Assembly (NCBI GenBank): GCA_005217565.1
Contig: SJCO01000015.1
Coordinates: 62,001-126,000, forward strand
Length of the DNA stretch: 64,000 nucleotides
Direction: 5' to 3'
DNA from: Puteibacter caeruleilacunae
GTDB lineage: Bacteria; Bacteroidota; Bacteroidia; Bacteroidales; Prolixibacteraceae
The notes beneath the pieces are model-generated. The model worked only from the letters and a program-made list of their open reading frames with translations. It made no database searches and was not told the origin of the DNA. Numbering within the stretch: position 1 is the first letter of the stretch; every line of letters starts with the position of its first letter. Shown here piece by piece: positions 25,923 to 35,312 of this stretch. The translations under genes were made by a program, and so were the position numbers.

Positions 25923-26510
25923 TTAATTGAATGTTGGATTCTCTGGGAAGTTCTCCCACAATTTATACTTTCCTCCTAACGACTTAACCACTTTCATCCA
26001 GAAATCAGCACTACAATCCATCACCTGATCAACCTTCACGTTAGATATTAACCATGAGTTTTCTTTTATTTCTTCCTCCAATTGACCTGGTCCCCAACCC
26101 GAATATCCTAAGAAAAATCGAATCTGATCTGGTTTAATCTTACGGTCGCGTACTAACTCCTTCAATACATCAAAACTTCCACCCCAATATAAGTTATCCA
26201 TAACCCTTATACTACCAGGAATTTCATCACCTAAAGTATGTATAAAGTACACATAATCTGGATTCACAGGACCTCCAACATAAATATCAGCCTCAAAATT
26301 CGGAAATTCCTCATAGAAGTTTTGAATTGGGAAATCAACCTCTTTATTCAAGATAAAACCAACAGCACCCTCTGCCGAATGTTCTACCAATAGAATAATC
26401 GAGCGATTGAAGTAACTACCAGGCAAGAATGGTTCAGCAATAAGAATTCGCCCCTTGCGTGGCGCGATATTATTACTTTCTATCTTAAATATGTTTAGGT
26501 TTAAATCCAT
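25923..26510 (-). CDS. YqgE/AlgH family protein
   Basis: The 195-residue protein matches the YqgE/AlgH (DUF179) family: 'PRKGRILIAEPFLPGSYFNRSIILLVEHSAEGAVGFILNK' runs from about 17 to 56 and 'GWGPGQLEEEIKENSWLI' near 152-169 is the second conserved block. The molecular role of the family is not established; it has been described as a putative transcriptional regulator in gamma-proteobacteria. The length is usual. Downstream, across about 110 nt without a clear terminator, it converges on the aminotransferase-like gene. Confidence 0.92.
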   Translation of the reverse strand: MDLNLNIFKIESNNIAPRKGRILIAEPFLPGSYFNRSIILLVEHSAEGAVGFILNKEVDFPIQNFYEEFPNFEADIYVGGPVNPDYVYFIHTLGDEIPGSIRVMDNLYWGGSFDVLKELVRDRKIKPDQIRFFLGYSGWGPGQLEEEIKENSWLISNVKVDQVMDCSADFWMKVVKSLGGKYKLWENFPENPTFN

Positions 26511-26614
26511 AGAGTATCTCTATCAATGTCTATAGCAATATATAAAAATCATTCCTGACCACAAAATTTATTAATTGAATGGCTTGGCTGCGATAAAAGG
26601 ATAAAGGAAACAAA

Positions 26615-26926
26615 TTAGTCTTTCTCAATTACAACAAAAACATCCTCGTTCTCCTTCTTCATCAAGTACTGTTCCCGGGCAAAACGCTCAAGGTTCTCCT
26701 TATTCGAGGTTAGTTCATTTAGTTTCTCGCGATCCTCCTTTATCTTTCCTTTGTAGTAGAATACATCCTCCTCCAACTGCTTATATTTACCATAATTGTC
26801 AATTCTTCGGATGATATTATGCTCATCGAAAAATAACAACCACACCAAAAAGAAGCAGAAAAACCACACATAATGGCTTTTTATGATGATTGCCCAATTA
26901 ATATTTTTGCGAAAGATATTCCTCAC
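26615..26926 (-). CDS. Septum formation initiator, DivIC/FtsB family
   Basis: I start this at the GTG at 26926 (103 residues). It has one transmembrane helix (about 14-36) followed by a coiled coil (about 42-85, 'NYGKYKQLEEDVFYYKGKIKEDREKLNEL') and the conserved end 'LERFAREQYLMKKENEDVFVV'. FtsB/DivIC proteins join FtsL and FtsQ/DivIB in the divisome. An ATG at 27007 in the same frame would add 27 residues, but that stretch is the pruA terminator hairpin read through, so I reject it. The length then fits the family well. Confidence 0.88.
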   Translation of the reverse strand: MRNIFRKNINWAIIIKSHYVWFFCFFLVWLLFFDEHNIIRRIDNYGKYKQLEEDVFYYKGKIKEDREKLNELTSNKENLERFAREQYLMKKENEDVFVVIEKD

Positions 26927-26960
26927 GATTCTAAACTTTATACAAAAATAGAATATCAAC

Positions 26961-27004
26961 AAATAAAAAAAAAGAGAAGTTGGCCTTAATACCAACTTCT
27001 CTTT
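26961..27004 (-). terminator. pruA terminator
   Basis: On the minus strand the stem AAAGAGAAGTTGG (27004-26992) pairs with CCAACTTCTCTTT (26983-26971) across an 8-nt loop and leads into a T-run. It lies 24 nt after the pruA stop codon. Confidence 0.88.
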
Positions 27005-27027
27005 CATTATACATGAAAAAAACCAAA

Positions 27028-28665
27028 TTATTCCTGATCTGGCTCAAAGTTCGGATATGAAAAATGAGTTGCAGGAACAAAAGTCTCCTTAATTGTCCTA
27101 ATCGAAGTCCACCTCAGGAAATTGAAAATAGATCCAGCTTTATCATTCGTACCAGATCCTCTGGATCCACCAAATGGCTGTTGTCCAACAACAGCTCCTG
27201 TAGGTTTATCATTAATATAGAAATTACCTGCTGCGTTAGATAAACGAGTGGTCATCTTCTCAATATTATATCGATTTTGAGAGAAAATGGCACCTGTCAA
27301 TGCATAAATAGATGTTTTATCAAGAATATCCATTGTTTCATCAACCTTGCCGTCCTCATATACATAAACAGTCAATACTGGACCAAATAGCTCCTCTTGC
27401 ATAGTAACAAAATCAGGCTTCATTGCGCGAACAACAGTTGGCTCTATAAAATAACCTTCCCATTTATCACATGTTCCTCCCGCAATAATTTCAGCATCAT
27501 CAGCCTCTCTAACCATGTCGATTGCTGCCTTAAGCTTGTCGAATGATGATTCATCAATAACAGCATTAACAAAGTTCGTAAAGTCTTCAGGAGGTCCCAT
27601 TTTAACCTCTTTTAATTGAGCTTCACATTTTGCCCATGTCTCTTCCCAAATACTTTCAGGAATATATACGCGAGATGCAGCAGAACATTTTTGCCCTTGA
27701 TATTCAAAAGCGCCTCTAACCATTGCCGTAGCCAAAGCTGTTGTATCAGCAGTACCATCCGCAAAGATGAAGTCTTTACCTCCGGTCTCTCCTACGATTC
27801 GAGGGTAAGATTTATACTTATAAATATTTTCGCCAATCTTCTTCCAAACACTTTGGAATACTTCAGTAGATCCAGTGAAATGAATTCCTGCAAAATCAGC
27901 ATGCGCCATAACCTCTTCTGCAACAACTGGTCCAGAAGCAAAAACCAGATTAATAACTCCATCAGGTAATCCAGCTTCTTTGAAAATCTCCATAACTACA
28001 TGAGCTGAGTAGACTGCTGTTTTCGAAGGTTTCCATACACATACATTACCCATCATCGCTGGAGCAGCAGGAAGGTTTCCCGCAATTGCCGTAAAATTAA
28101 ATGGAGTTAATGCAAAAACAAATCCCTCTAGAGGTCTGAATTCATTGTAGTTCCACATTCCTTTAGCTGATTCAGGCTGCATTTTGTAGATTTCACTCAT
28201 ACACTGTACACCGAATCTAAGAAAATCTGCTAATTCACAAGCTGCATCGATTTCTGCTTGAAAAGCATTCTTTGATTGTCCAAGAATTGTTGCCGCATTT
28301 ATTTTGGCACGATAAGGCCCTGCCAATAGATCAGCAGCCTTCAAGAATATAGAAGCGCGATGTTGCCATGATAAAGCAGCCCACTCTTCCTTTGCCGCCA
28401 ACGCAGCATCGATAGCTTCATTTACCTGAGTAGCATCCCCTTGATGATAATATCCCAATGTATGTTTGATATCATGTGGAGGGAAAAGTCTCTTTTTATT
28501 CCCTGTTGTAACATCCTTACCATTGATAACCATTGGAATTTCTATTTCCTGTGCGCGAAGCTCAGCTATCTTAGCCTGCAGTTCTTTTCTTTCCGGAGAT
28601 CCCGGCGCATAGGAAAGAACTGGCTCGTTCTTTGCTATGGGTACATTAAAAAATCCTTGTGACAT
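27028..28665 (-). CDS. pruA: L-glutamate gamma-semialdehyde (1-pyrroline-5-carboxylate) dehydrogenase
   Basis: The 545-residue protein oxidises glutamate semialdehyde to glutamate with NAD+, the second step of proline breakdown. It is an aldehyde dehydrogenase: 'VFALTPFNFTAIAGNLPAAPAMMGN' (about 173-197), 'HFTGSTEVF' (about 259-267), the general-base glutamate in 'VGETGGKDF' (about 287-295) and the catalytic cysteine in 'YQGQKCSAASRVYIP' (about 319-333). Length and the N-terminal extension are those of stand-alone PruA, not PutA. The partner proline dehydrogenase is at 43480-44391. A promoter-like CAAATCTA (minus: TAGATTTG) lies at 28731-28738. Confidence 0.95.
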   Translation of the reverse strand: MSQGFFNVPIAKNEPVLSYAPGSPERKELQAKIAELRAQEIEIPMVINGKDVTTGNKKRLFPPHDIKHTLGYYHQGDATQVNEAIDAALAAKEEWAALSWQHRASIFLKAADLLAGPYRAKINAATILGQSKNAFQAEIDAACELADFLRFGVQCMSEIYKMQPESAKGMWNYNEFRPLEGFVFALTPFNFTAIAGNLPAAPAMMGNVCVWKPSKTAVYSAHVVMEIFKEAGLPDGVINLVFASGPVVAEEVMAHADFAGIHFTGSTEVFQSVWKKIGENIYKYKSYPRIVGETGGKDFIFADGTADTTALATAMVRGAFEYQGQKCSAASRVYIPESIWEETWAKCEAQLKEVKMGPPEDFTNFVNAVIDESSFDKLKAAIDMVREADDAEIIAGGTCDKWEGYFIEPTVVRAMKPDFVTMQEELFGPVLTVYVYEDGKVDETMDILDKTSIYALTGAIFSQNRYNIEKMTTRLSNAAGNFYINDKPTGAVVGQQPFGGSRGSGTNDKAGSIFNFLRWTSIRTIKETFVPATHFSYPNFEPDQE

Positions 28666-28730
28666 AGTTCTCAGTTATTTTATTTGGTTTTAATTGTAAA
28701 TTCAAGTTCTTATTTTCATAGGGTCTTCCA

Positions 28731-28758
28731 CAAATCTAAATAATCAGAACATTACAAA
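28731..28758 (-). promoter_or_regulatory. Candidate pruA promoter
   Basis: On the minus strand TTTG (28758-28755), a 16-nt spacer and TAGATTTG (28738-28731). The -7 box is exact; the spacer is a few nucleotides short of the usual 19-21. Confidence 0.4.
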
Positions 28759-28805
28759 CACTAATAAAAATCATCTTTAAAAAAATTTATAGATAATTAC
28801 TAAAA

Positions 28806-30950
28806 ATGCTTTCTCCGCATGGAAAAATCATTATTTTAGTCCTTGTTAATGGAATAAGCATGCTTTATCACAAATTCAAATCGTTTTTTCTCTTCGAATA
28901 CAATTCGGAAAATGATATCCGAATAAAAAAGGCTACAGGATTGTTATTATTAGGCGCATTGGGTCTAATAGCAACTGTGGTATTTGCTGTGATATCGCAT
29001 AAAATCTATGATAGATACTGTATACCAGGACTTTTAGTTTCATTGATAACTTCAATGCTAATCATCCGAAACGTAATTATCAACAAATTAGAAGTTGTTG
29101 AGAACGTTATCTTTTTGATTCCTGTAGCTATCTATTTCTTTTTTATCTCAAATGCATATTCACTTTATCCAAACGTCCATTCATATTATTCAACTGTATG
29201 GGGACTTGGTCTGGGATTCTTATTCTTAATTCTTTTTTCCACATCTTTTAAAAGATTTTTGTTTTACGCAGCTGTAAGTATTGGCACAATTCTCACCCAC
29301 ATGCTTCTGACCTCCAACATTAATCTTCTATTTGACTTTAAATGGATAACATTTGAAAATAGAATTAATCCTGTTCTTTCGCTCATATTATTAATAAGTT
29401 TAACTTCATTAATACTTTTAGCTCACAAACGAAGACTTTCATATTATGAGCAATCATTAGAAGATATAAACCACAGAATCAACTCAGTATTTCGTAAATA
29501 TAAACAACCAGCACTGGTTGTTGAAGAAATAAACGACGAACATGGTGAAGTAACTGGCCTAAAGATTGTTAGAGTAAATCCTGCATTTGAAAAGACCTTT
29601 AGAATATCTAATCGGAAAATTGCAAATCACAATCTAGAGCAGGTTTTCCCCTCCTTGTTTAGGAACAATTTTAACTGGTCGCAATTCTTCCTGGGAAAAG
29701 AAGAATACTCTTCTGAAATCTACTTCGACAAGTATGAAAAATGGTTCGAAATAGAAAAAATTCAACATCCCAATAATCAAAGCATTTGTATCTTCTCCGA
29801 TAAGACACAGAATAAACAAGAGTTTTACGAACTACAAGCTAGCGAATCACGTTATAAAGCGCTTTTGCAAGCTATTCCTGACATTTTCTTTGTTATTGAT
29901 AAGGATGGTATTTACATGGATTATGTAGCAAAGGAACAAGACCTGTTAAAAGTAAAGCCAGATGATATTATTGGTAATTCTATTTTCGAAGTTGGATTCT
30001 CAGACAAGATGACCAGAGCTATTTTCCAAGGTATCCAAAATGTAATTCGCTTTGATAGCATTGAAACAATTGAATACGCATTTGATACTCCCCATGGAAC
30101 AATGCTTTTTGAAATGCGAATGGTTAAACTTGATGACCAATCAGTGATTTCTCTTGCGCGAGATATTACAAAAAGGAAATTGACAGAACAAAAACTCGAG
30201 GAAGCAAAGAATAAAGCCGAAGAAGCTGACAAATTAAAATCAGCATTCCTGGCAAACCTATCTCATGAAGTAAGGACTCCAATGAATGCCATTTTAGGCT
30301 TTTCTAAAATGCTTGCATCTCCGGATTTTGAAGAAGAAGAACGTCTGAAATTTATCAATATCATCACACACAATGGGGAGATACTCATGAAACTCCTCAC
30401 TGACATGATCAATTTATCGAAAATTGAGACTGGTCAAATCGAAGTTGAAAAAGGATATCTAAAGATTAATCAATTATTGGCCGAATTGTACAGAAACTTT
30501 ACATTCGAAAAAAATCAAAACGATAAAGGACATCTTAAACTTACCCTTCAAATGGGGAATGAGAATCCCAACTTTGCGGTTTATACTGATTCAACGCTTC
30601 TGCGTGATATTATGAGCAATCTTATCGACAATGCAATTAAATTCACGGATAAAGGAGAAGTTGAATTTGGCTACTCATTAAAATCAGACAATAAGATTGA
30701 ATTCTTTGTAAAAGATACAGGAATTGGGATTCCTGAAGAGGCAAAAGAAGAAATCTTTATGCGCTTCCATCAATTGGAGAATGATAAATCAAAAAATTAC
30801 GGAGGAACAGGACTTGGCTTATCGATAGCACAGTATTATGCTGAACAGATTGGTTCATCTCTAGATTTCACATCTGTTGCAGGAAAAGGATCTCGCTTCT
30901 TCTTCTCATTTAAGATTGAGAAAGCTGATGGTCATTTAAAGGTAGTTTAG
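28806..30950 (+). CDS. PAS-containing membrane sensor histidine kinase
   Basis: The 714-residue protein has about six transmembrane helices (about 40-215), two PAS-type modules (about 230-335 and 345-455), a HisKA domain with the phospho-accepting His487 in 'FLANLSHEVRTPMNAILGF', and a HATPase_c domain with N box 'LIDNAIKF', G1 'VKDTGIGIP' and G2 'YGGTGLGLSIAQYY'. There is no receiver domain and no response regulator gene nearby, so it is an orphan kinase. The signal is unknown. An alternative ATG at 28860 removes 18 residues and gives a start closer to the first helix; I keep the longer form without strong evidence. Confidence 0.88.
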   Translation: MLSPHGKIIILVLVNGISMLYHKFKSFFLFEYNSENDIRIKKATGLLLLGALGLIATVVFAVISHKIYDRYCIPGLLVSLITSMLIIRNVIINKLEVVENVIFLIPVAIYFFFISNAYSLYPNVHSYYSTVWGLGLGFLFLILFSTSFKRFLFYAAVSIGTILTHMLLTSNINLLFDFKWITFENRINPVLSLILLISLTSLILLAHKRRLSYYEQSLEDINHRINSVFRKYKQPALVVEEINDEHGEVTGLKIVRVNPAFEKTFRISNRKIANHNLEQVFPSLFRNNFNWSQFFLGKEEYSSEIYFDKYEKWFEIEKIQHPNNQSICIFSDKTQNKQEFYELQASESRYKALLQAIPDIFFVIDKDGIYMDYVAKEQDLLKVKPDDIIGNSIFEVGFSDKMTRAIFQGIQNVIRFDSIETIEYAFDTPHGTMLFEMRMVKLDDQSVISLARDITKRKLTEQKLEEAKNKAEEADKLKSAFLANLSHEVRTPMNAILGFSKMLASPDFEEEERLKFINIITHNGEILMKLLTDMINLSKIETGQIEVEKGYLKINQLLAELYRNFTFEKNQNDKGHLKLTLQMGNENPNFAVYTDSTLLRDIMSNLIDNAIKFTDKGEVEFGYSLKSDNKIEFFVKDTGIGIPEEAKEEIFMRFHQLENDKSKNYGGTGLGLSIAQYYAEQIGSSLDFTSVAGKGSRFFFSFKIEKADGHLKVV

Positions 30951-31109
30951 CCGTTTTTTCTTAATTTAGAATCCCTGAACTGCCACCTTTCTTTCCCCAT
31001 ATTTTTTCCAAATACAAATTTCATGATCAATTCTTCCCATACTGAGCTCAACTTTTACTACTCTACACTACACTTACCCTACAAATACTAGGCTTTTACT
31101 ACTATAGGT

Positions 31110-31153
31110 AGTAAGTGTCCAGTAAGAGCCCAGTAAGAGGGCAGTAAGAGGGG
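31110..31153 (+). repeat. Four tandem 11-bp repeats (AGTAAGNGNNN)
   Basis: Units are AGTAAGTGTCC, AGTAAGAGCCC, AGTAAGAGGGC and AGTAAGAGGGG, in register with no spacers. The preceding inverted repeat TTACTAC (31096-31102) / GTAGTAA (31108-31114) uses the same core. An 11-bp period places the copies on about the same helix face. Confidence 0.75.
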
Positions 31154-31243
31154 GTACAGAAATATGGATCAAGGGATACTTTTGGGCACAACAAAACAAA
31201 GCCCTTAACTACTAAGTTTCACGATTTTATCATATTCGGCTAA

Positions 31244-31269
31244 TAAAAAAAAGGAATGAACCTATTCAT
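31244..31269 (-). terminator. Probable terminator of the Plug gene
   Basis: On the minus strand a short stem ATGAA/TTCAT (31269-31265 and 31260-31256) with a 4-nt loop is followed by TTCC and an eight-base T-run (31252-31245). The stem is weak but the T-run is strong and it starts 10 nt after the stop codon. Confidence 0.45.
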
Positions 31270-31278
31270 GAAGTGTAT

Positions 31279-32565
31279 TTATCTTCTTTGAGAATTGACA
31301 TTAACATATCCCACTAACATTTCATGACGAGAATTAACTGGCTTATAATAAACAAAAATTTGATAATCGTTTTCGGTCTCAAAGTAAGAACCTTCTAGAT
31401 TCTGAGTATTGTAAACCCTTGCTCCATTGGTAACAAAGGCATACTGATAATTATAAAAACCTTGTTTTACCAGTAATGAAGCTTCATAGGTTTTACGCTC
31501 AAAATTATAAGTCATTTTATTTGATTCATCGCAAGTCCAATCTGTTAAAGAACCAAATACATGAACTGCTCCCGACAATAGCGGCTGTTCCATTGGTAAA
31601 GCAAAGTGAACCATAACATAATCAGCCTCTGTAAAGGGATCTGCCTTATTATATCTTTCAACAGCAAACCTGCCATTCATTTCCTCATATCCAAAGAAGC
31701 GTTTACCAGCCCTTATTTCATCTGGTAACAAAGTAAAGTGGTAATAAGGATCATGAAATGAGATATCAGCAACTCGTTCCGTAAGTCTTCCTTCATTTCG
31801 AACATCAAAATATCGGAATTCATTTCCTGCTGGGAAAACATTTTCTTCGCCATAGTCATAAATTAAGGCATTATCTCTTATATACTGTGGTTTCAAGTCA
31901 CATATTGCGTTATCGAAACGATCATTCTGAACAACATGCACCTCAATTTCATCAATAGGGCTACGCAAGTTTATTCTTTCATGATGAATGGTAAAATCTA
32001 CTTCATGGTTTCCTCCTTTGTATGGATCAAATGTTGCACGCTTAACAACTGCTTCAACCCCTACCAACGGTTCAACAACAGAAAACCTCCGTGATATTAC
32101 AATATCATTGACATCATTATTTCGATAAACTAGCAATACATAATTACCTGATAACTTAAGCCGAATATCCTCATTAGGAATTGCAATCTGATAGTTAATG
32201 TATCCAATATTAGTATTCAAAGAATATTGATAATCATGCACAACTTGTTCTTCAAATCCTTCTATAAAATCGGTTGGATGCAGCGATGATTCTTCCCAGT
32301 TAGCAGAACAATGACGTATTGTGTAAAAATATTCATTTGCTTCAGAGTTTAGCTCGTCAAAACTTAAAATCAATTGCACATCCGAATTCAATTCTATAAC
32401 AGGATTTGACATAGACCAGCCATCACGGAAAAACTGAACCGTTTTAATAGACTTTAGTCGTGTCTCGTTTTTATACAACACTTGAGTGAATCCTTTTATT
32501 GAAACTAAACACAGTACGATTATTAAAAATACACGTATATTAACCATCCTTTTATCCTGATTCAT
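31279..32565 (-). CDS. DUF5103 family protein, type IX secretion Plug protein
   Basis: The 428-residue protein has a signal peptide (about 1-28, 'VFLIIVLCLVSIKGFTQ') and the all-beta DUF5103 layout: an N-terminal domain ('IKTVQFFRDGWSMSNPVIELNSDVQLILSFDEL'), a middle region with 'YFYTIRHCSANWEESSL' and a C-terminal CBM-like beta-sandwich with 'LSGAVHVFGSLTDWTCDESNKMTYN'. In Flavobacterium the family member is the Plug that closes the SprA/Sov translocon channel in the outer membrane when no PorV-bound substrate is present. No other T9SS gene is in the window. It is divergent from nqrA. Confidence 0.85.
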   Translation of the reverse strand: MNQDKRMVNIRVFLIIVLCLVSIKGFTQVLYKNETRLKSIKTVQFFRDGWSMSNPVIELNSDVQLILSFDELNSEANEYFYTIRHCSANWEESSLHPTDFIEGFEEQVVHDYQYSLNTNIGYINYQIAIPNEDIRLKLSGNYVLLVYRNNDVNDIVISRRFSVVEPLVGVEAVVKRATFDPYKGGNHEVDFTIHHERINLRSPIDEIEVHVVQNDRFDNAICDLKPQYIRDNALIYDYGEENVFPAGNEFRYFDVRNEGRLTERVADISFHDPYYHFTLLPDEIRAGKRFFGYEEMNGRFAVERYNKADPFTEADYVMVHFALPMEQPLLSGAVHVFGSLTDWTCDESNKMTYNFERKTYEASLLVKQGFYNYQYAFVTNGARVYNTQNLEGSYFETENDYQIFVYYKPVNSRHEMLVGYVNVNSQRR

Positions 32566-32693
32566 AAAGCCTTAATTCTTATTATCAATTATCTTTTCAC
32601 ATTAAAAGACTACCCATACTAAACAACTAATACTAATGCAATGTTATTTAATATTTATCTCTTTTCCATGCCATTTAACAATGCTTACCAAAG

Positions 32694-32726
32694 TTTGCGA
32701 AAAGTTTTTTAAAATGTGTACTTTTG
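32694..32726 (+). promoter_or_regulatory. nqr operon promoter (Bacteroidota type)
   Basis: TTTG (32694-32697), a 21-nt spacer and TACTTTTG (32719-32726) match the -33/-7 consensus exactly. Transcription would start near 32733, about 23 nt before the nqrA ATG at 32756, and this rules out the longer upstream ORF start. Confidence 0.78.
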
Positions 32727-32755
32727 TGCACCAAATTTTAATACCTAGATATAAC

Positions 32756-34108
32756 ATGTCGAACATAAAAAGATTGCGCAAAGGGCTAAATATCAAGCTA
32801 AAGGGCAAAGCGGATTACATCCTGGAGCAGGCAGACATGGCTAAATCGTATGCTATTAAGCCGACCGATTTTCCGGGACTAACTCCCAAACTAAAAGTAA
32901 AAGAAGGACACACTGTTAAGGCTGGAACTTCTTTATTCTTTGACAAGTACAAACCCGAGGTACAATTTTGCTCTCCTGTTAGCGGTAAAGTTGTTGCCAT
33001 TCGAAGAGGCGAGCGAAGAAGAATCCTTGAAGTTATAGTGGAGGCAGATGGAGCGAACACATACGAAGAGTTCACCAAAGCTGATCCAGCTTCACTTTCC
33101 GCAGATCAAATTAAGGAATCATTATTATCAGCAGGTCTATGGCCTTGCTTTATCCAAAGACCTTATGGTGTAATAGCGAATCCTTCTGAGCAACCAGATA
33201 ATATTTTCATTTCCGGTTTTGACACCAATCCATTGGCTCCGGATTATGACTTTATTCTTTCTGGTCAAACAAAAACATTACAAACAGGAATTGATGCATT
33301 AGCAAAACTTACAAAAGGTAAAGTATATCTTGGTTTACCTGCAGAAGGAGCTTCAAAATCATTCCAAGGTTTGAAGAATGTTGAAGTAAACACATTCGCA
33401 GGACCTCACCCAGCAGGGAACGTAGGTATCCAGATTCACCACACTAAGCCGATCAATAAAGGTGACTTAGTTTGGACAATTACTCCACAGGAAATTCTTT
33501 ACATTGGACGTCTTTTCGAAACCGGTAGATTCGATTTATCTAAAATCGTTGCATTAACTGGTTCTGAAGTGCAGCAGCCAAAGTATTACAAAACTATTGG
33601 CGGTGCAAATATCGAGACGATAGTTAAGAACAAGACGAAACAAGAAGGTAAAGAGCGTATCATTTCTGGAAACGTACTAACTGGAACTAAAATTGAAGAA
33701 GATAACTTCTTAGGATTTTATTCTTCTCAGGTGACAGTTATTCCTGAGGGAGATGAATATGAATTTATGGGTTGGGCATTGCTTGGATTCGATAAATTTA
33801 GTGCTTCGAAAACATTCTTCGGAAGTTTATTCCCAAAGAAAGAATACACCTTGAATGCAAATCTTCATGGTGGAAAACGCGCATTTGTTCTAACAGAACA
33901 GTATGAAAAGCTTCTACCAATGGATATCCTTCCTGTATTCTTATTGAAGGCTATTTTAGCCAACGATATTGATAAGATGGAACAGTTGGGAATCTACGAA
34001 GTAATCGAAGAAGATCTTGCTCTTTGTGAATATGCATGTACTTCAAAAATTGAAGTTCAGGATATTCTTAGACAAGGTATTAATACAATGATTAAAGAAC
34101 TTAGTTAA
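32756..34108 (+). CDS. nqrA: Na+-translocating NADH:quinone reductase subunit A
   Basis: The 450-residue subunit A is the peripheral cytoplasmic subunit of Na+-NQR and has been linked to quinone binding. The N-terminus MSNIKRLRKGLNIKLKGKA is the usual family start, followed by a biotinyl/barrel-sandwich-like region ('VKEGHTVKAGTSLFFDKYKPEVQFCSPVSGKVVAI') and conserved 'FAGPHPAGNVGIQIHHTKPIN' (about 217-237). The same frame is open back to 32636, but the promoter at 32694-32726 places transcription after that. It is the first gene of the six-gene nqr operon. Confidence 0.96.
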   Translation: MSNIKRLRKGLNIKLKGKADYILEQADMAKSYAIKPTDFPGLTPKLKVKEGHTVKAGTSLFFDKYKPEVQFCSPVSGKVVAIRRGERRRILEVIVEADGANTYEEFTKADPASLSADQIKESLLSAGLWPCFIQRPYGVIANPSEQPDNIFISGFDTNPLAPDYDFILSGQTKTLQTGIDALAKLTKGKVYLGLPAEGASKSFQGLKNVEVNTFAGPHPAGNVGIQIHHTKPINKGDLVWTITPQEILYIGRLFETGRFDLSKIVALTGSEVQQPKYYKTIGGANIETIVKNKTKQEGKERIISGNVLTGTKIEEDNFLGFYSSQVTVIPEGDEYEFMGWALLGFDKFSASKTFFGSLFPKKEYTLNANLHGGKRAFVLTEQYEKLLPMDILPVFLLKAILANDIDKMEQLGIYEVIEEDLALCEYACTSKIEVQDILRQGINTMIKELS

Positions 34109-34143
34109 TTCGCCCACTGGGGTTTATAAAATTCTGAAGATTA

Positions 34144-35301
34144 ATGAAAGCAATCAGAAACATATTTGAAAAAACTAAGCCTTACGTTCAGAAGGGTGCC
34201 AAGTACCATTGGCTACACTCTGTTCATGATGGCTTTTTCACCTTGTTCTTTGTACAAAAGGACACATCAAAATCGGGAACCCATATTAAAGATTATCTTG
34301 ATTTGAAGAGAACCATGGCTGTTGTGGTATTTGCATTAGTACCAGCATTGCTTATGGGTATCTACAATACGGGTTACCAACATTATAAAGCAATTGGCGA
34401 ATTAGCAACTACAGGTTTCTTTGACATTTGCCTATTTGGATTAATAAAGGTAGTTCCTTTCATCATCGTATCCTATGTTGTGGGACTAGGTATTGAATTT
34501 GTTTTTGCACAATATCGAGGACACGAAATTCAGGAAGGATTTTTAGTATCAGGATTCCTTATTCCATTAATTATGCCTGTTAATACTCCACTTTGGATGG
34601 TTGCAGTAGCAACTGCTTTTGCTGTAGTATTTGCTAAAGAGGTATTTGGAGGAACAGGAATGAACATCTGGAACCCTGCATTGGTTGCCAGAGCATTCTT
34701 ATTCTTTGCTTATCCTTCACATATGTCAGGAGACTCAGTTTGGATCAGCTTAAAAGATACAGATAAGGTTGTTGACGGTTTCACTGGAGCTACTCCTATG
34801 GCATTAGCGGCAGCTGGTACTCCTGATTATTCAGTAATGGATGCATTTATTGGCTTGATTCCTGGATCGATCGGAGAGACATCTGCATTAGCAATTCTTA
34901 TTGGTGCAATTATTCTTATTGTTACAGGTATTGGTAGTTGGAAGATTATGGTATCAACTGTTGCTGGTGGATTATTTATGGGATTCTTGCTACAGACATT
35001 TGCCGTAAATGAATTCATGGCAATTCCAGCATGGCATCACCTAGTATTAGGAGGTTTTGCTTTTGGAGCGATTTTCATGGCAACTGATCCTGTATCTGCA
35101 GCACAAACAAGCAAAGGAAAATACATCTACGGCTTCCTTGTTGGGGTACTAGCAATACTAATCCGTGTTGTCAATCCAGCATATCCTGAAGGTATGATGC
35201 TTGCAATATTATTGATGAACACATTTGCACCACTTATCGACTACTACGTGGTTGAAGGTAATATTAAGAAAAGGCTTAAAAGAGCCACTGCTAACGCATA
35301 A
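34144..35301 (+). CDS. nqrB: Na+-translocating NADH:quinone reductase subunit B
   Basis: The 385-residue membrane subunit has about ten transmembrane helices and carries one covalently bound FMN. The flavinylation site is visible as DGFTGAT with Thr217 as the attachment residue, in the S/T-G-A-T motif recognised by ApbE. Other family blocks are 'FGGTGMNIWNPALVARAFLFFAYP' (about 176-199) and 'FMATDPVSAAQTSKGKYIYG' (about 312-331). NqrB holds much of the Na+ path across the membrane. It follows nqrA by 35 nt. Confidence 0.96.
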   Translation: MKAIRNIFEKTKPYVQKGAKYHWLHSVHDGFFTLFFVQKDTSKSGTHIKDYLDLKRTMAVVVFALVPALLMGIYNTGYQHYKAIGELATTGFFDICLFGLIKVVPFIIVSYVVGLGIEFVFAQYRGHEIQEGFLVSGFLIPLIMPVNTPLWMVAVATAFAVVFAKEVFGGTGMNIWNPALVARAFLFFAYPSHMSGDSVWISLKDTDKVVDGFTGATPMALAAAGTPDYSVMDAFIGLIPGSIGETSALAILIGAIILIVTGIGSWKIMVSTVAGGLFMGFLLQTFAVNEFMAIPAWHHLVLGGFAFGAIFMATDPVSAAQTSKGKYIYGFLVGVLAILIRVVNPAYPEGMMLAILLMNTFAPLIDYYVVEGNIKKRLKRATANA

Positions 35302-35312
35302 AGATTGTAGCT

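Larger units (their letters stand above)
30951..31278. other. Repeat-bearing intergenic region between convergent genes
   Basis: This 328-nt stretch separates the histidine kinase and Plug genes, which converge. It has an inverted repeat TTACTAC/GTAAGTAA-like pair (31096-31114), four 11-bp direct repeats (31110-31153), a TACTTTTG box (31177-31184) and the probable Plug terminator (31244-31269). No ORF is evident. Confidence 0.6.

Noticed and set aside
26927-27007. 27-residue extension of the DivIC-like protein
   Set aside because: It translates the pruA terminator hairpin and its T-run.
31110-31153. CRISPR array
   Set aside because: Units are 11 bp with no spacers and no cas genes are present.
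32636-32755. 40-residue N-terminal extension of NqrA
   Set aside because: It lies upstream of or within a strong promoter (32694-32726), and MSNIKRL at 32756 is the usual NqrA start.
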